Source of the DNA: Agrobacterium rubi TR3 = NBRC 13261
Lineage (GTDB): Bacteria; Pseudomonadota; Alphaproteobacteria; Rhizobiales; Rhizobiaceae
Reading direction: 5' to 3'
Length of the DNA stretch: 64,000 nucleotides
NCBI RefSeq assembly: GCF_000739935.1
Contig: NZ_BBJU01000007.1
Span: forward strand, 124,001 to 188,000
Below, piece after piece: positions 54,063 to 62,682 of this stretch. Numbering within the stretch: position 1 is the stretch's first letter; each line of letters starts with the position of its first letter. The notes beneath the pieces were generated by a model. It saw only the letters and a list, made by a program, of their open reading frames with translations. It was not told the DNA's origin and made no database searches. The position numbers were made by a program, and so were the translations under genes.

Positions 54063-54673
54063 CCGCCGTAACGGTCGATGAATTCTTCAGCGGAGAGATC
54101 GCGGAAATCCTGCAGAGCTTCGAAAAGGCGATCATGCGACCAGTCCCACCAGGCCAGGTTGTCCATGCGCATGCCGGTCTGCGCGTCGAAGCGCTCGCGG
54201 ATGACGCGGGCGGGCACGCCACCAACGATGGTATAGGCGGCAACATCGCGTGACACGACCGCGCCTGAGCCGACAACAGCACCATTGCCGATCGTCACGC
54301 CCGGCAGAATGGTGGCGCCATGACCGATCCAGACGTCGTGACCGATCACCACACGTTTAGCGCGTCTTGCGGCAAAGAAGTCTGCCTCTTCTTCCCCCTC
54401 CGGCCAATAATACCCGGCGCGATAGGTGAAATGGTGAAGACTTGCCCTGTCCATCGGATGGTTGGTGGCATTGATGCGGACACTGGCGGCGATATTGACA
54501 AACTTGCCGATGGTCGCGCACCAAACCTGGCCGTTTCGCTCGATGTAAGAATAGTCATCGAAGGTCGTCTCCGAGACGTGGCATCCCTCGGCTATTGCGG
54601 TGTAGCGCCCCAGTTGGCACTCTTTGACCTCTGCGGTCGGGTGGATCAACGGCTCTACGGATAGCTTGGTCAT
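54059..54673 (-). CDS. Phosphonate-locus hexapeptide-repeat acyltransferase
   Basis: A 204-aa left-handed beta-helix protein of the xenobiotic/chloramphenicol-acetyltransferase type, in the phosphonate-associated subfamily. Hexapeptide repeats run through [41 protein letters not shown] and [55 protein letters not shown]; catalytic-type His is in [14 protein letters not shown]. It probably N-acetylates an aminoalkylphosphonate, as PhnO does by a different fold, to make it a better substrate or less toxic (inference). Overlaps phnL by 4 nt, so it belongs to the C-P lyase operon. Confidence 0.85.
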   Translation of the reverse strand: MTKLSVEPLIHPTAEVKECQLGRYTAIAEGCHVSETTFDDYSYIERNGQVWCATIGKFVNIAASVRINATNHPMDRASLHHFTYRAGYYWPEGEEEADFFAARRAKRVVIGHDVWIGHGATILPGVTIGNGAVVGSGAVVSRDVAAYTIVGGVPARVIRERFDAQTGMRMDNLAWWDWSHDRLFEALQDFRDLSAEEFIDRYGG

Positions 54674-55416
54674 GCGGATACCTTTCGAGCGGAAAAGGTC
54701 GACACGTCAAGAATTCGGGTGGCCACGGCATCGCGCACGGGTTGATCGTGGAAAATCCCAAGCACCGCTGCTCCAGCACTAGTCTTTTCAGCAATCATCG
54801 CAACGACAATGTCGCGATTTTCAGCGTCGAGCGATGCTGTCGGCTCATCGAGAAGCAGGATCGGGTGATCGGTGATGAAACCGCGCGCGATATTGACACG
54901 CTGTTTCTCGCCACCCGAAAAGGTCGCTGGCGGAAGGCTGAAAAGAGTGTGTGGCAGGTTCAGTCGCAAAAGCATGGCTTCCGCCTTCTCCAACGCTTCC
55001 GACCGATCAATGCCGCGAGCCAGCAAAGGCCCTGCGACAACATCAAGGGCAGAGACACGCGGAACGGCGCGCAAGAACTGGCTGACATAGCCAATGCTTT
55101 CGTTACGCAACTCCAGCACCAGTCGCGGATCACCGCTTCCAAGGTCCCGCATGGTTCCTGACTTGGCATCACGAACCCATATCTCACCTTGATCGATGGC
55201 GTAGTTGCCATAGACCATGCGCAATATCGAAGACTTACCAACGCCAGACGGGCCTCCGAGAACCACGCATTCGCCGCGATGCAGCTCGAAGCTGACATTG
55301 TTCACGACCGGCAAAACGAGACCATCGCGCAGATGCATGGTGAAGGACTTGGCGACATCTCGCACCGATAAAAGCACGGTCTCGTCGACATTGAAGGATG
55401 GGTGATGAAGGGTCAT
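54670..55416 (-). CDS. phnL: C-P lyase system ATPase-like protein PhnL
   Basis: A 248-aa ABC-type ATPase that associates with the C-P lyase machinery rather than with a transporter. Walker [11 protein letters not shown], signature [15 protein letters not shown], Walker [14 protein letters not shown]-loop HDQPVRDAV. PhnL features are present: [29 protein letters not shown] and [42 protein letters not shown] 55416 is the natural start, one base from the phnK stop. Confidence 0.95.
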   Translation of the reverse strand: MTLHHPSFNVDETVLLSVRDVAKSFTMHLRDGLVLPVVNNVSFELHRGECVVLGGPSGVGKSSILRMVYGNYAIDQGEIWVRDAKSGTMRDLGSGDPRLVLELRNESIGYVSQFLRAVPRVSALDVVAGPLLARGIDRSEALEKAEAMLLRLNLPHTLFSLPPATFSGGEKQRVNIARGFITDHPILLLDEPTASLDAENRDIVVAMIAEKTSAGAAVLGIFHDQPVRDAVATRILDVSTFSARKVSA

Positions 55417-55417
55417 C

Positions 55418-56191
55418 TCAGCTCTCCGGGATCGAGGCGACAAGAAGCTGCGTGTAGGCATGTTGCGGATCGTCCAGCACACGGTCGGTCAAGCCATCTT
55501 CGACCACCCGGCCATTTTTCATCACGATCATTCGCTGTGACAAAAGACGCGCGACGGCGAGATCATGGGTGACGAGAACAACGGAGAGGCCAAGGTCGCT
55601 TACCAGCCCGCGCAGGAGATCGAGAACGCGCGCCTGAACGGAAACGTCCAGACCGCCTGTCGGCTCGTCCATGAAAATCAGGCGAGGGTGGGTCACCAGA
55701 TTGCGGGCGATCTGCAATCGTTGGCGCATGCCGCCGGAAAACGTCACCGGCTGGTCATCGATACGGTCGGTTGCGATTTCGACGCGGGACAGCCAGTCGC
55801 TGGCGGTGCGGCGAATATCGCCGTAATGACGTTCACCGACGGCCATCAGGCGTTCGCCGACATTGGCACCCGCCGAAACCCGCATTCGCAGACCGTCAGC
55901 CGGATTCTGGTGGACGAACCCCCAATCGGTGCGCATCAAGAAGCGACGCTCGGCCTCGGACAGATCGGCGAGATCGGGAAAACGCCCGTCGCGCATGCGG
56001 TAGCGAACGCTGCCAGCGGAACGATCGAGCCGCGCCGAGATGCAGTTTAGCAGCGTCGTCTTGCCGGAGCCGGATTCGCCGACGATGGCAATGACCTCAC
56101 CCGGCCAGACATCGAAAGAAACTCCGGTGCAGCCGATAAATCCACCATAGCGGCGCTCGAGATCGCGCACGGACAGGATTGGATCACTCAT
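55418..56191 (-). CDS. phnK: C-P lyase system ATPase PhnK
   Basis: A 257-aa ABC-type ATPase that binds the PhnGHIJ core complex and uses ATP during phosphonate breakdown. Walker A GESGSGKT, signature FSGGMRQRLQIARNLV, Walker B LIFMDEPTGGLD, H-loop THDLAVARL. The PhnK-specific RRFLMRTDWGFVHQNPADGLRMRVSAGANVGERLMA is clear. ATG 56191 overlaps the phnJ stop (4 nt), so the two are translationally coupled. Confidence 0.95.
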   Translation of the reverse strand: MSDPILSVRDLERRYGGFIGCTGVSFDVWPGEVIAIVGESGSGKTTLLNCISARLDRSAGSVRYRMRDGRFPDLADLSEAERRFLMRTDWGFVHQNPADGLRMRVSAGANVGERLMAVGERHYGDIRRTASDWLSRVEIATDRIDDQPVTFSGGMRQRLQIARNLVTHPRLIFMDEPTGGLDVSVQARVLDLLRGLVSDLGLSVVLVTHDLAVARLLSQRMIVMKNGRVVEDGLTDRVLDDPQHAYTQLLVASIPES

Positions 56192-57069
56192 GGCTGCTCT
56201 CCTATCGCTGCTTGCGGCATTCCGGGGCCATGATGGCCGTCTGCCTGTCTCGTCTCGCAATGATCGGTATCGGAACACACGAACATGCGCCCGCCGCGGT
56301 CATCCGTCACCACCTCGTCCAGATAGACACCTGTCGCATTGCAAAGGGCACAAGGTGCCGTAAAGCGCTGGACCTCGAAAGGATGGTCTTCGAAATCGAG
56401 GCTGACGACTTCGGTAAACGGTGGAAGGGCGTAAATGCGCTTTTCGCGACCGGCACCGAACAGTTGCAGCGCCGGTGAATTGTGCATTTTCGGATTGTCG
56501 AATTTCGGGATAGGCGAGGGGTCCATCACATAACGGCCCTCGATTTTGACCGGGTAAGCGTAGGTCGTGGCGATGTGGCCATGTCGGGCGATATCTTCAT
56601 AGAGCTTGACTTGGATCAAGCCGTATTCCTCCAGCCCATGCATGATACGCGTCTCTGTTTCGCGCGGCTCCAGAAAGCGCAGCGGTTCGGGGATCGGAAC
56701 CTGATAGACGATGGTCTGACCGGCTTTGAGCGGCGTTTCGGGAATGCGGTGGCGCGTCTGGATGACGCTTGCCTCCGTCGTTTTCGTCGTGGTTGCCACG
56801 CCTGCGGTGTTGGCAAAAAAAGCGCGGATCGAGACAGCGTTGGTCGTGTCGTCGGCACCCTGGTCGATGACCTTGAGAACATCGTCCGGGCCAAGGATCG
56901 CAGCCGTTACCTGCACGCCGCCGGTTCCCCAGCCATAGGGCATGGGCATTTCGCGAGACGCAAACGGCACCTGATAGCCGGGTATGGCGATGGCTTTCAG
57001 GATGGCCCGGCGGATCATGCGCTTGGTCTGCTCATCGAGATAGGCGAAATTGTAGCTGGGCAGGCTCAT
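56188..57069 (-). CDS. phnJ: Alpha-D-ribose 1-methylphosphonate 5-phosphate C-P lyase PhnJ
   Basis: A 293-aa radical-SAM-type enzyme that breaks the carbon-phosphorus bond, the key step. The 4Fe-4S motif Cx2Cx21Cx5C is intact: Cys240, Cys243, Cys265 and Cys271 (ALCNATG... MFVCSDTDHC). The N-terminus YNFAYLDEQTKRMIRRAILKAIAIPGYQVPFASREMPMPYGWGTGGVQ is strongly conserved. Length is slightly over E. coli PhnJ. Overlaps phnI and phnK by 4 nt each. Confidence 0.97.
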   Translation of the reverse strand: MSLPSYNFAYLDEQTKRMIRRAILKAIAIPGYQVPFASREMPMPYGWGTGGVQVTAAILGPDDVLKVIDQGADDTTNAVSIRAFFANTAGVATTTKTTEASVIQTRHRIPETPLKAGQTIVYQVPIPEPLRFLEPRETETRIMHGLEEYGLIQVKLYEDIARHGHIATTYAYPVKIEGRYVMDPSPIPKFDNPKMHNSPALQLFGAGREKRIYALPPFTEVVSLDFEDHPFEVQRFTAPCALCNATGVYLDEVVTDDRGGRMFVCSDTDHCETRQADGHHGPGMPQAAIGEQP

Positions 57070-58157
57070 TCTGCTGCCTCCTTCTTTGCATGTGCGTCTT
57101 CACTTTCCTGCCTCACCATGCGCAACAGACCGAGTTCCGCCTGAAAATCCACGTAATGTGGCAGTTTGAGATGCTCCACAAAGCCTGTGGCTTCAACATT
57201 GTCGCAGTGGGCCAGCACAAACTCCTCGTCCTGGGCGGGCGCGGTGCGCTGCTCATCGAATTCATCGGCTCGCAGAGCGCGGTCAACGAGGCTGACGGCC
57301 ATCGCTTTTCTTTCGGATTGTCCGAACACCAGCCCGTAGCCGCGGGTGAAGCGCGGACCGTCTGTCGCCGTGCCCTTGAACTGCGATACCATCTGGCATT
57401 CTGTGACGCGGATGGAACCGATGGAAACTGCAAAGCCAAGTTCTGGAACATCCACCTCGATCTCGACCAGTCCAATGCGCACTTCTCCGACAAACGGGTG
57501 CGTGCGGCCGTAGCCTCGCTGTGTGGAATAGCCGAGTGAGAGCAAGAACCCTTCATCGCCGCGCGCCAAGGCCTGAAGCCGCAGATCGCGGTTGGCGGGA
57601 AATGCAGTCGGCTCGCGGGTGAGATCGGTCGGCTCTTCGTCAGAATGGATGTCCGGTTCGATCAACCCTTCGCCGTTCAGGATATCCGTGACACGCGGAT
57701 AGGCCGTGTCAGGGTTCACCGCACGCCGTTCTGGTTCATCAACCGCCTCGTCTCCCGCCATGGCAGGGTCGATCAATCGGTGGGTATAGTCGAAGGTTGG
57801 ACCCAGCAATTGGCCGCCGGGGATATCCTTGTAGGTCGCCGATACCCGGCGCTCGATCTGCATAGCACCGGTGTCGATGGGATGCGAATATCCGAAACGC
57901 GGCAGTGTCGTGCGGTACGCCCGCAGCAGGAAAATCGCCTCGATGAGATCGCCACGCGATTGACGCACGGCCATGGCTGCCAATTCTGGATCGTAAAGAG
58001 AGCCTTCTGCCATAACCCTGTCGACCGCAAGCGACAGCTGACCTGCTATCTGTTCCAATGTCAGGGCAGGCACGTCGCGGTCACCACGACGCCTGTCGGC
58101 CAACAGCTTATGGGCTTTGTCGATAGCGGCTTCACCGCCTTTTACGGCCACATACAT
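57066..58157 (-). CDS. phnI: C-P lyase core subunit PhnI (nucleosidase/ribosyl transfer)
   Basis: A 363-aa subunit of the PhnGHIJ complex. With PhnG, H and L it catalyses displacement of adenine from ATP by the phosphonate to form ribose-1-phosphonate 5-triphosphate. Conserved parts: MYVAVKGGEAAIDKAHKLL at the start, LSLAVDRVMAEGSLYDPELAAMAVRQSRGDLIEAIFLLRAYRTTLPRFG, ERRVSATYKDIPGGQLLGPTFDYTHRL and LPHYVDFQAELGLLRMVRQE. ATG 58157 matches the family start, just after the phnH stop. Confidence 0.96.
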   Translation of the reverse strand: MYVAVKGGEAAIDKAHKLLADRRRGDRDVPALTLEQIAGQLSLAVDRVMAEGSLYDPELAAMAVRQSRGDLIEAIFLLRAYRTTLPRFGYSHPIDTGAMQIERRVSATYKDIPGGQLLGPTFDYTHRLIDPAMAGDEAVDEPERRAVNPDTAYPRVTDILNGEGLIEPDIHSDEEPTDLTREPTAFPANRDLRLQALARGDEGFLLSLGYSTQRGYGRTHPFVGEVRIGLVEIEVDVPELGFAVSIGSIRVTECQMVSQFKGTATDGPRFTRGYGLVFGQSERKAMAVSLVDRALRADEFDEQRTAPAQDEEFVLAHCDNVEATGFVEHLKLPHYVDFQAELGLLRMVRQESEDAHAKKEAAE

Positions 58158-58161
58158 CGGT

Positions 58162-58758
58162 TCAAACCTCCCTGATACGCGTCGTGCGCGGCAAGCCCAG
58201 CGCCTCGCTGCCACAAACGATGACGATGTCGAGACCGAGCGGATAGGACGCATTGTTTTCCTGCGCCCACGCGACGAAGCCGTCTGGCAAGCCGGATGGT
58301 GAAACGCTGTGGCTGCTTTCAATGCCGGGGCCGCTCAGATGCAGTGTCGTTCCACCCGTCATGGATTTGACGGGCAGGATCAATGTCGCCGAGCGATCTG
58401 GATAACTCATCGTACCCTGCGCAAAACCCTCCCAATTCTCCGTTTGGCTGTTGTCGGCCAGAACGGCAAAACTTGCTTTGCCCCGCTCTAGCGTGACCGG
58501 TGCGCCGGAATGGAAGGCCAGCCAGTCGGCAGCGCCTTGCATGTCACGTGCATTTTCGAACCAGACAGGCGTGTCGTAATCTGCAAGCGTCAGCAGGATG
58601 GCTGACGCGGCGGCGCTGAGCGGCGATGGACCTGCTGCCACGTGACCGAGATCAACGATCATTCCAGGCCTGGAAAAGGCGTCCATCACGGAGCGGAAAA
58701 CAGCCTGGGATGCAAAAACAGGGTCGGTGAAGCCACCATCGAATGTTGCTGTCTGCAT
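58162..58758 (-). CDS. phnH: C-P lyase core subunit PhnH
   Basis: A 198-aa subunit of the C-P lyase core complex. Motifs: GGFTDPVFASQAVFRSVMDAFSRPGMIVDLG, AAASAILLTLADYDTPVWF, PVTLERGKASFAVL and DRSATLILPVKSMTGGTTLHLSGPGI. Length matches the family. Its start overlaps the phnG stop by one base. Confidence 0.95.
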   Translation of the reverse strand: MQTATFDGGFTDPVFASQAVFRSVMDAFSRPGMIVDLGHVAAGPSPLSAAASAILLTLADYDTPVWFENARDMQGAADWLAFHSGAPVTLERGKASFAVLADNSQTENWEGFAQGTMSYPDRSATLILPVKSMTGGTTLHLSGPGIESSHSVSPSGLPDGFVAWAQENNASYPLGLDIVIVCGSEALGLPRTTRIREV

Positions 58759-59231
58759 CAGTCTTCTCCTCGCGTAACGGTGAAGAAATCAACCTTCGTC
58801 GCTTCCGTCTCTTCAGCACGCTGCTGCTTTTCCTCGCTGATAACGAGAAGGATGGGGCGAGTGATCTCGTCATCGATGCGCTGCTGCCAGTTGCTGACTT
58901 GTCGCAACGCATCCAGATGCGCGACGATGCGCGCCTTGCCTTGGTCTCTGCCAAGAATGATCGAATGGCCGACTTCGCCCGTCTCCAACTTTACGGTTGC
59001 CCGAGTGACGCTTGCTTCGCCCAGATTATAGGCTGCACCACCGCCGCCGATTTTTCCCCGCACCATCACCGTGCCGATCTCCGGGCCACGCACTGCAGAG
59101 GCCGCTGGCATTTCTGTCGCTAGCCGGGAATAGTGCTCGGCAAGAAGAGAAACGGGTGCTGCCGCGAGAACATCGAGAGCGTGCTTTCTGGAAAAAGCAG
59201 CAGTATCAGCTGAGGGTGAGGTGTTCGTCAT
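58758..59231 (-). CDS. phnG: C-P lyase core subunit PhnG
   Basis: A 157-aa (or 161-aa from ATG 59243) core subunit, first gene of the operon. Motifs: RKHALDVLAAAPVSLLAEHY, RGPEIGTVMVRGKIGGGGAAYNLGEASVTRATVKL, GHSIILGRDQGKARIVAHLDAL. The promoter region is unusually readable: a perfect Pho box (59297-59314), a -10 TATAAA (59285-59280) and a PhnF-type operator (59246-59265) just ahead of the start. Both possible ATGs lack a strong ribosome site; GGGT 5' of ATG 59231 makes it slightly preferable. Confidence 0.94.
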   Translation of the reverse strand: MTNTSPSADTAAFSRKHALDVLAAAPVSLLAEHYSRLATEMPAASAVRGPEIGTVMVRGKIGGGGAAYNLGEASVTRATVKLETGEVGHSIILGRDQGKARIVAHLDALRQVSNWQQRIDDEITRPILLVISEEKQQRAEETEATKVDFFTVTRGED

Positions 59232-59245
59232 ATTTCTACCCATAT

Positions 59246-59265
59246 TTGTCTAGTTGTGTAGACAA
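59246..59265. promoter_or_regulatory. PhnF-type operator upstream of phnG
   Basis: TTGTCTA-GTTGTG-TAGACAA is a perfect 7-bp inverted repeat. Its arms fit the HutC-subfamily GntR pattern GTMTAKAC, and PhnF belongs to that subfamily. It sits between the predicted phnG transcription start and the start codon, an ideal repressor position. Confidence 0.65.
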
Positions 59266-59279
59266 CCGTTCATATTCGA

Positions 59280-59314
59280 TTTATACACCCATTACGGTGA
59301 CAGGTGAATGACAG
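59280..59314 (-). promoter_or_regulatory. PhoB-dependent promoter of the phn operon
   Basis: On the minus strand CTGTCATTCACCTGTCAC (59314-59297) is an almost perfect Pho box: two 7-mers at 11-bp spacing, seven and six of seven matches. It is followed 11 nt later by TATAAA (59285-59280). That is the standard layout in which PhoB replaces the -35 element. It predicts induction by phosphate starvation. Confidence 0.8.
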
Positions 59315-59338
59315 CTCGATATTTTTGAGAGGCCGAAT

Positions 59339-60064
59339 ATGGACGATCTTGACGATGGCGTTTCACGCTGGCGGCGCGTTGCAGATGGAATTCGCGGCGC
59401 CATCGCTGAAGGGACGATCAATGATCAACTCCCTACAGAGGTCGCCTTGGCATCGCATTACGGGGTTAATCGCCACACTGTCAGGCGCGCTATCGCCGTT
59501 TTGTCAGCAGAGGGGCTGCTGCGGGCCGAACGCGGGCGGGGCACGTTCGTGAATGCGGTACCCAAGCGCATCTTTTATCCGATTGGCGCCAGGGCACGCT
59601 TCTCGGAAAACATGATGCGCCAATCGTTGGAGCCATCGGGTCGGCTGATCCATGCCGAACTGATCGCCGCCAATGCCGCGCAGGCAAGGCTTCTGGATTG
59701 TAAACCAGGCGCGCCATTACACCGCATGGAGCATCTGGCGGTGGCAGACGGCGTTCCTCTGTCACGTTCGACCTCGCTCTTTTCGTCCGAACGCTTTCCC
59801 GGCATCATTGCCGCCTATGCAGAGACAGGCTCCATCACCAAGGCTTTGGAGATGGAAGGCCTTTCCGACTACAGGCGCAAGGAAACACGGCTGACCGCCG
59901 AACGTGCGTCGGCGCGAGACATCAGTTTTTTGACCTGCGCGCCTGATAGTATTGTTCTCGTCAGCCAGGCAATCGATATCGATCCACACGATGCCCCCGT
60001 GCAGAGTATTATCACGCGCTTTCTCGCTGACCGGATGGAACTGGTCTTCTCGAACGCGTCTTAG
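59339..60064 (+). CDS. phnF: Phosphonate operon repressor PhnF (GntR/HutC family)
   Basis: A 241-aa regulator. Winged helix at residues 8-72 (SRWRRVADGIRGAIAEGTINDQLPTEVALASHYGVNRHTVRRAIAVLSAEGLLRAERGRGTFV) and a UTRA effector domain in the C-terminal half (LLDCKPGAPLHRMEHLAVADGVPLSRSTSLFSSERFPGI, VLVSQAIDIDPHDAPVQSIITRFLADRMELVF). It is divergent from phnGHIJKL and very likely acts on the operator at 59246-59265. The effector would be a phosphonate or pathway intermediate. ATG 59339 has GAGAGG upstream. Confidence 0.93.
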   Translation: MDDLDDGVSRWRRVADGIRGAIAEGTINDQLPTEVALASHYGVNRHTVRRAIAVLSAEGLLRAERGRGTFVNAVPKRIFYPIGARARFSENMMRQSLEPSGRLIHAELIAANAAQARLLDCKPGAPLHRMEHLAVADGVPLSRSTSLFSSERFPGIIAAYAETGSITKALEMEGLSDYRRKETRLTAERASARDISFLTCAPDSIVLVSQAIDIDPHDAPVQSIITRFLADRMELVFSNAS

Positions 60065-60239
60065 CGTTTCCAAGCAGAGTTCCCTTGATTGAGAGATGTA
60101 GGTGCGTCCGTCTGCTACCGGACGGTGTGGAACAAAGCTGTTTTGCTTCGGTTGGTCTAGCTCGTGCGACTCCACCTAGGTTCGTCGCTTACTATCAATG
60201 ATGGCTTTGACCCCGCCACCGAACAATAAGGACATTCCC

Positions 60240-61415
60240 ATGAAAGCTCTCTGCTGGCACGGCAAAGGCGATATTCGTTGCGACAGCGTACCAGAACCTA
60301 AGCTTGAGGATGGACGGGATGTCATCATCAAGATGACGGCCTGCGCTATCTGCGGCTCGGACCTTCACCTGATGGACGGATATATCCCCTTCATGGAAAA
60401 GGGCGACATTCTGGGTCACGAGTTCATGGGCGAGGTCGTCGATGTCGGTCGCGACAACAAAAAGCTGAAGGTTGGCGACCGGGTCGTCGTGCCGTTCACG
60501 ATCAGCTGTGGTGAATGCAAGCAATGCCTGAAGGGCAATTGGTCGGTGTGCGAGCGCACCAACAGAACAGCGGATAATGCGACCAAGGCATTTGGATATC
60601 CGACAGCCGGTCTCTTCGGTTATTCGCATCTGACAGGCGCCTATGCTGGCGGCCAGGCCGAGTTCGTCAGAGTGCCCTATGCAGACGTTTCGCCCATTGT
60701 CATTCCAAACGGAATGTCGGATGAGCAGGCGCTGTTCCTGGGCGATATCTTCCCAACGGGTTGGATGGCGGCTGCAAATTGCGAGATCGAGCCGACCGAT
60801 GTCGTTGCTGTCTGGGGCTGCGGTCCGGTCGGGCAGTTCTGCATCAAGAGCGCATTCATGCAGGGTGCAGCGCGCGTTATCGCGATCGACAATGTTCCTG
60901 AGCGTCTTGCCCTAGCGCAATCGCTCGGTGCCGAGACGATCAACTTCGATGAGATCGACGAAACGATTCTCGAACACATCAAGGACATGACCGATGGTTA
61001 TGGTGCTGATAAGTGCATTGACGCCGTCGGTTCCGAATCCCATGCGACCGCGTCATTCGATGCAATTGTGGACAAGGTGAAGGCTGCCACACTTCTGGGC
61101 ACGGATCGCCCGCACGCCCTGCGTTCCGCCATCATGGCCTGCCGACCGGGTGGTATCGTATCCGTTCCGGGCGTCTATGGCGGTTTCCTGGATAAAATCC
61201 CCTTTGGCGCCGCGATGAACAAGGGCCTGACGATCCGCACGGGTCAGACCCATGTCAACAGATATGCGCAAGATCTGCTCCGCCGGATCGAAGAGGGTGA
61301 GATCGATCCGTCGTTCCTCATCACGCACCGGGCAAAACTGGAAGATGGCCCTAAGCTTTACGAAACATTCCGGGACAAAAAAGACAATTGCATCAAGGTT
61401 GTTCTCACGGCTTAA
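60240..61415 (+). CDS. Zinc-dependent alcohol dehydrogenase (formaldehyde dehydrogenase-like MDR)
   Basis: A 391-aa cytoplasmic medium-chain dehydrogenase. Catalytic zinc site: [14 protein letters not shown] and [12 protein letters not shown]. Structural zinc loop: [18 protein letters not shown]-binding: [16 protein letters not shown]. The fold and [31 protein letters not shown] start match glutathione-independent formaldehyde dehydrogenase-like enzymes common in rhizobia, whose real substrates are often other alcohols or aldehydes. ATG 60240 follows AAGGA; an upstream in-frame ATG adds 14 unlikely residues. Stands alone. Confidence 0.9.
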   Translation: MKALCWHGKGDIRCDSVPEPKLEDGRDVIIKMTACAICGSDLHLMDGYIPFMEKGDILGHEFMGEVVDVGRDNKKLKVGDRVVVPFTISCGECKQCLKGNWSVCERTNRTADNATKAFGYPTAGLFGYSHLTGAYAGGQAEFVRVPYADVSPIVIPNGMSDEQALFLGDIFPTGWMAAANCEIEPTDVVAVWGCGPVGQFCIKSAFMQGAARVIAIDNVPERLALAQSLGAETINFDEIDETILEHIKDMTDGYGADKCIDAVGSESHATASFDAIVDKVKAATLLGTDRPHALRSAIMACRPGGIVSVPGVYGGFLDKIPFGAAMNKGLTIRTGQTHVNRYAQDLLRRIEEGEIDPSFLITHRAKLEDGPKLYETFRDKKDNCIKVVLTA

Positions 61416-61438
61416 GCTGATAGAACCAGAGAACAAAG

Positions 61439-61473
61439 CCAATCGTGTCCTGGGATGTCCATGACACGGTTGG
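61439..61473. repeat. 11-bp inverted repeat after the alcohol dehydrogenase gene
   Basis: CCAATCGTGTC (61439-61449) pairs with GACACGGTTGG (61463-61473) with one G-T pair, loop of 13 nt. It ends 7 nt before the ribosome site of the small gene at 61495, with no U-run. It may end the dehydrogenase transcript or influence translation of the small protein. Confidence 0.4.
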
Positions 61474-61494
61474 CGACCTTGGAGAGCTTTGTCG

Positions 61495-61791
61495 ATGGAT
61501 TATGCTGCACTCATCTCGGAGCTGACGGAAACGTCCGAAAACATTTCGCAAACCGACCCTGCCAAAATCCGGCAGCTGCTTGATCGCGCTGTTGTCGCGG
61601 TACGAGAGCTAAGAGACAAGATCGACAGACATCCCGCGCTAAATGTACGCGACGCCGTGACATTTCTGGAGAAGATTTCTGCAGACCTTGCCGTTGGCGA
61701 CGTCCCCGTGGATCAATGTCGAAGCGCGTTGAAGGACGCATCGGTCATGATCGAGGATTTGGCGGCAAAATCGCGCTCCAAGATTTACTGA
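61495..61791 (+). CDS. Small conserved-looking protein of unknown function
   Basis: A 98-aa acidic, probably all-helical protein: MDYAALISELTETSENISQTDPAKIRQLLDRAVVAVRELRDKI... with regular leucine/isoleucine spacing that suggests two or three amphipathic helices. No signal peptide, no cysteine pattern, no motif I recognise. The ribosome site GGAGAG (61481-61486), 8 nt before ATG 61495, and codon use like the neighbours support a real gene. It ends 13 nt from the convergent J-domain gene. Function unknown. Confidence 0.65.
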   Translation: MDYAALISELTETSENISQTDPAKIRQLLDRAVVAVRELRDKIDRHPALNVRDAVTFLEKISADLAVGDVPVDQCRSALKDASVMIEDLAAKSRSKIY

Positions 61792-61804
61792 AGACTAAAG
61801 CGCT

Positions 61805-62413
61805 TTAGCAGAAGCCATTCAGCTTCAGGATCTTATGCGCCTCTATCGTTGCCTGAAGTGCGGCCTCGGATGTCCGGTCACCCTGATTTCCATCGGGGTG
61901 ATGCATTTTGAGCCTTTCGCGGTAACGGCGTCTGATTTCCTCTGGCGTCGCATCGGCTGCAAGGCCAAGCGTGTCGAAGGCTTTTGCCTCGAGCACTTTG
62001 AGCTTTCTTTTTTGAAGGTCGGCTTTTTGCGCCTGACGCTGTGCTGCTGTCTTGCGCTGATTCAGGGCTTTTGCAGAACCGGAGCGCGCTGTCGATGGCA
62101 TCGGGATTTCGGTTGCCCGGTCAACCCGTGTTCCATAGGTCGCACGTCTGCCTTCGGCGGCTTCTTTCTGGTAGCGCGCGACTTCTTCGCTCGATGGCGC
62201 TGCCGTGAAGCTATATCCCTTGTTGTATTCCCTGACATGCTCGATGCAGAACAGCAGATATAGACCTTCCGCCATGGGCCCGACAGGTGCGCGATGCGTA
62301 CCGGTTTTGTCGCAACCATCCCACTGGCATTTTGGACCTGTTGGCTCACTGGCGCTGGTGGATTTCTTGCGCGCGGACTTCAGCCCAACGAATATTTTTG
62401 AATCAGACGTCAT
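61805..62413 (-). CDS. J-domain (DnaJ-like) protein with an N-terminal Cys/His region
   Basis: A 202-aa co-chaperone-like protein. The C-terminal 60 residues are a J domain, EAKAFDTLGLAADATPEEIRRRYRERLKMHHPDGNQGDRTSEAALQATIEAHKIL, with the essential HPD tripeptide that stimulates DnaK ATPase. The N-terminal part holds CQWDGCDKTGTHRAPVG...YLLFCIEHVREYNKGYSF, two Cys plus a distant Cys-x-x-His that could bind zinc. The middle (90-140) is Lys/Gln/Arg-rich. The order (J domain last) and the Cys/His head are characteristic of a rhizobial J-protein group, not of classical DnaJ. Client unknown. Confidence 0.87.
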   Translation of the reverse strand: MTSDSKIFVGLKSARKKSTSASEPTGPKCQWDGCDKTGTHRAPVGPMAEGLYLLFCIEHVREYNKGYSFTAAPSSEEVARYQKEAAEGRRATYGTRVDRATEIPMPSTARSGSAKALNQRKTAAQRQAQKADLQKRKLKVLEAKAFDTLGLAADATPEEIRRRYRERLKMHHPDGNQGDRTSEAALQATIEAHKILKLNGFC

Positions 62414-62682
62414 GACGTGTGTATGGACTCAGTGCGCCATCCCGGCAAGGGTTTTTGCACGGGCTGTGCCATGGTTTTTGCGAAGGCGATATGCATGCAG
62501 GTCATTGCATGACATTTGTTAGCGACAGATGCGCGGTGATTGATGCGTGAGGAGCCACTATCGGCAGACAAATGATCGCATCATTGTGTTCACAAGACAC
62601 GCTATGGACTTGTGAAAAAATCACAATTGCTTTCTAGAATTCAGTAGGGTTGATTCAGGACGTCAATAAGGAAGAACGCTGG

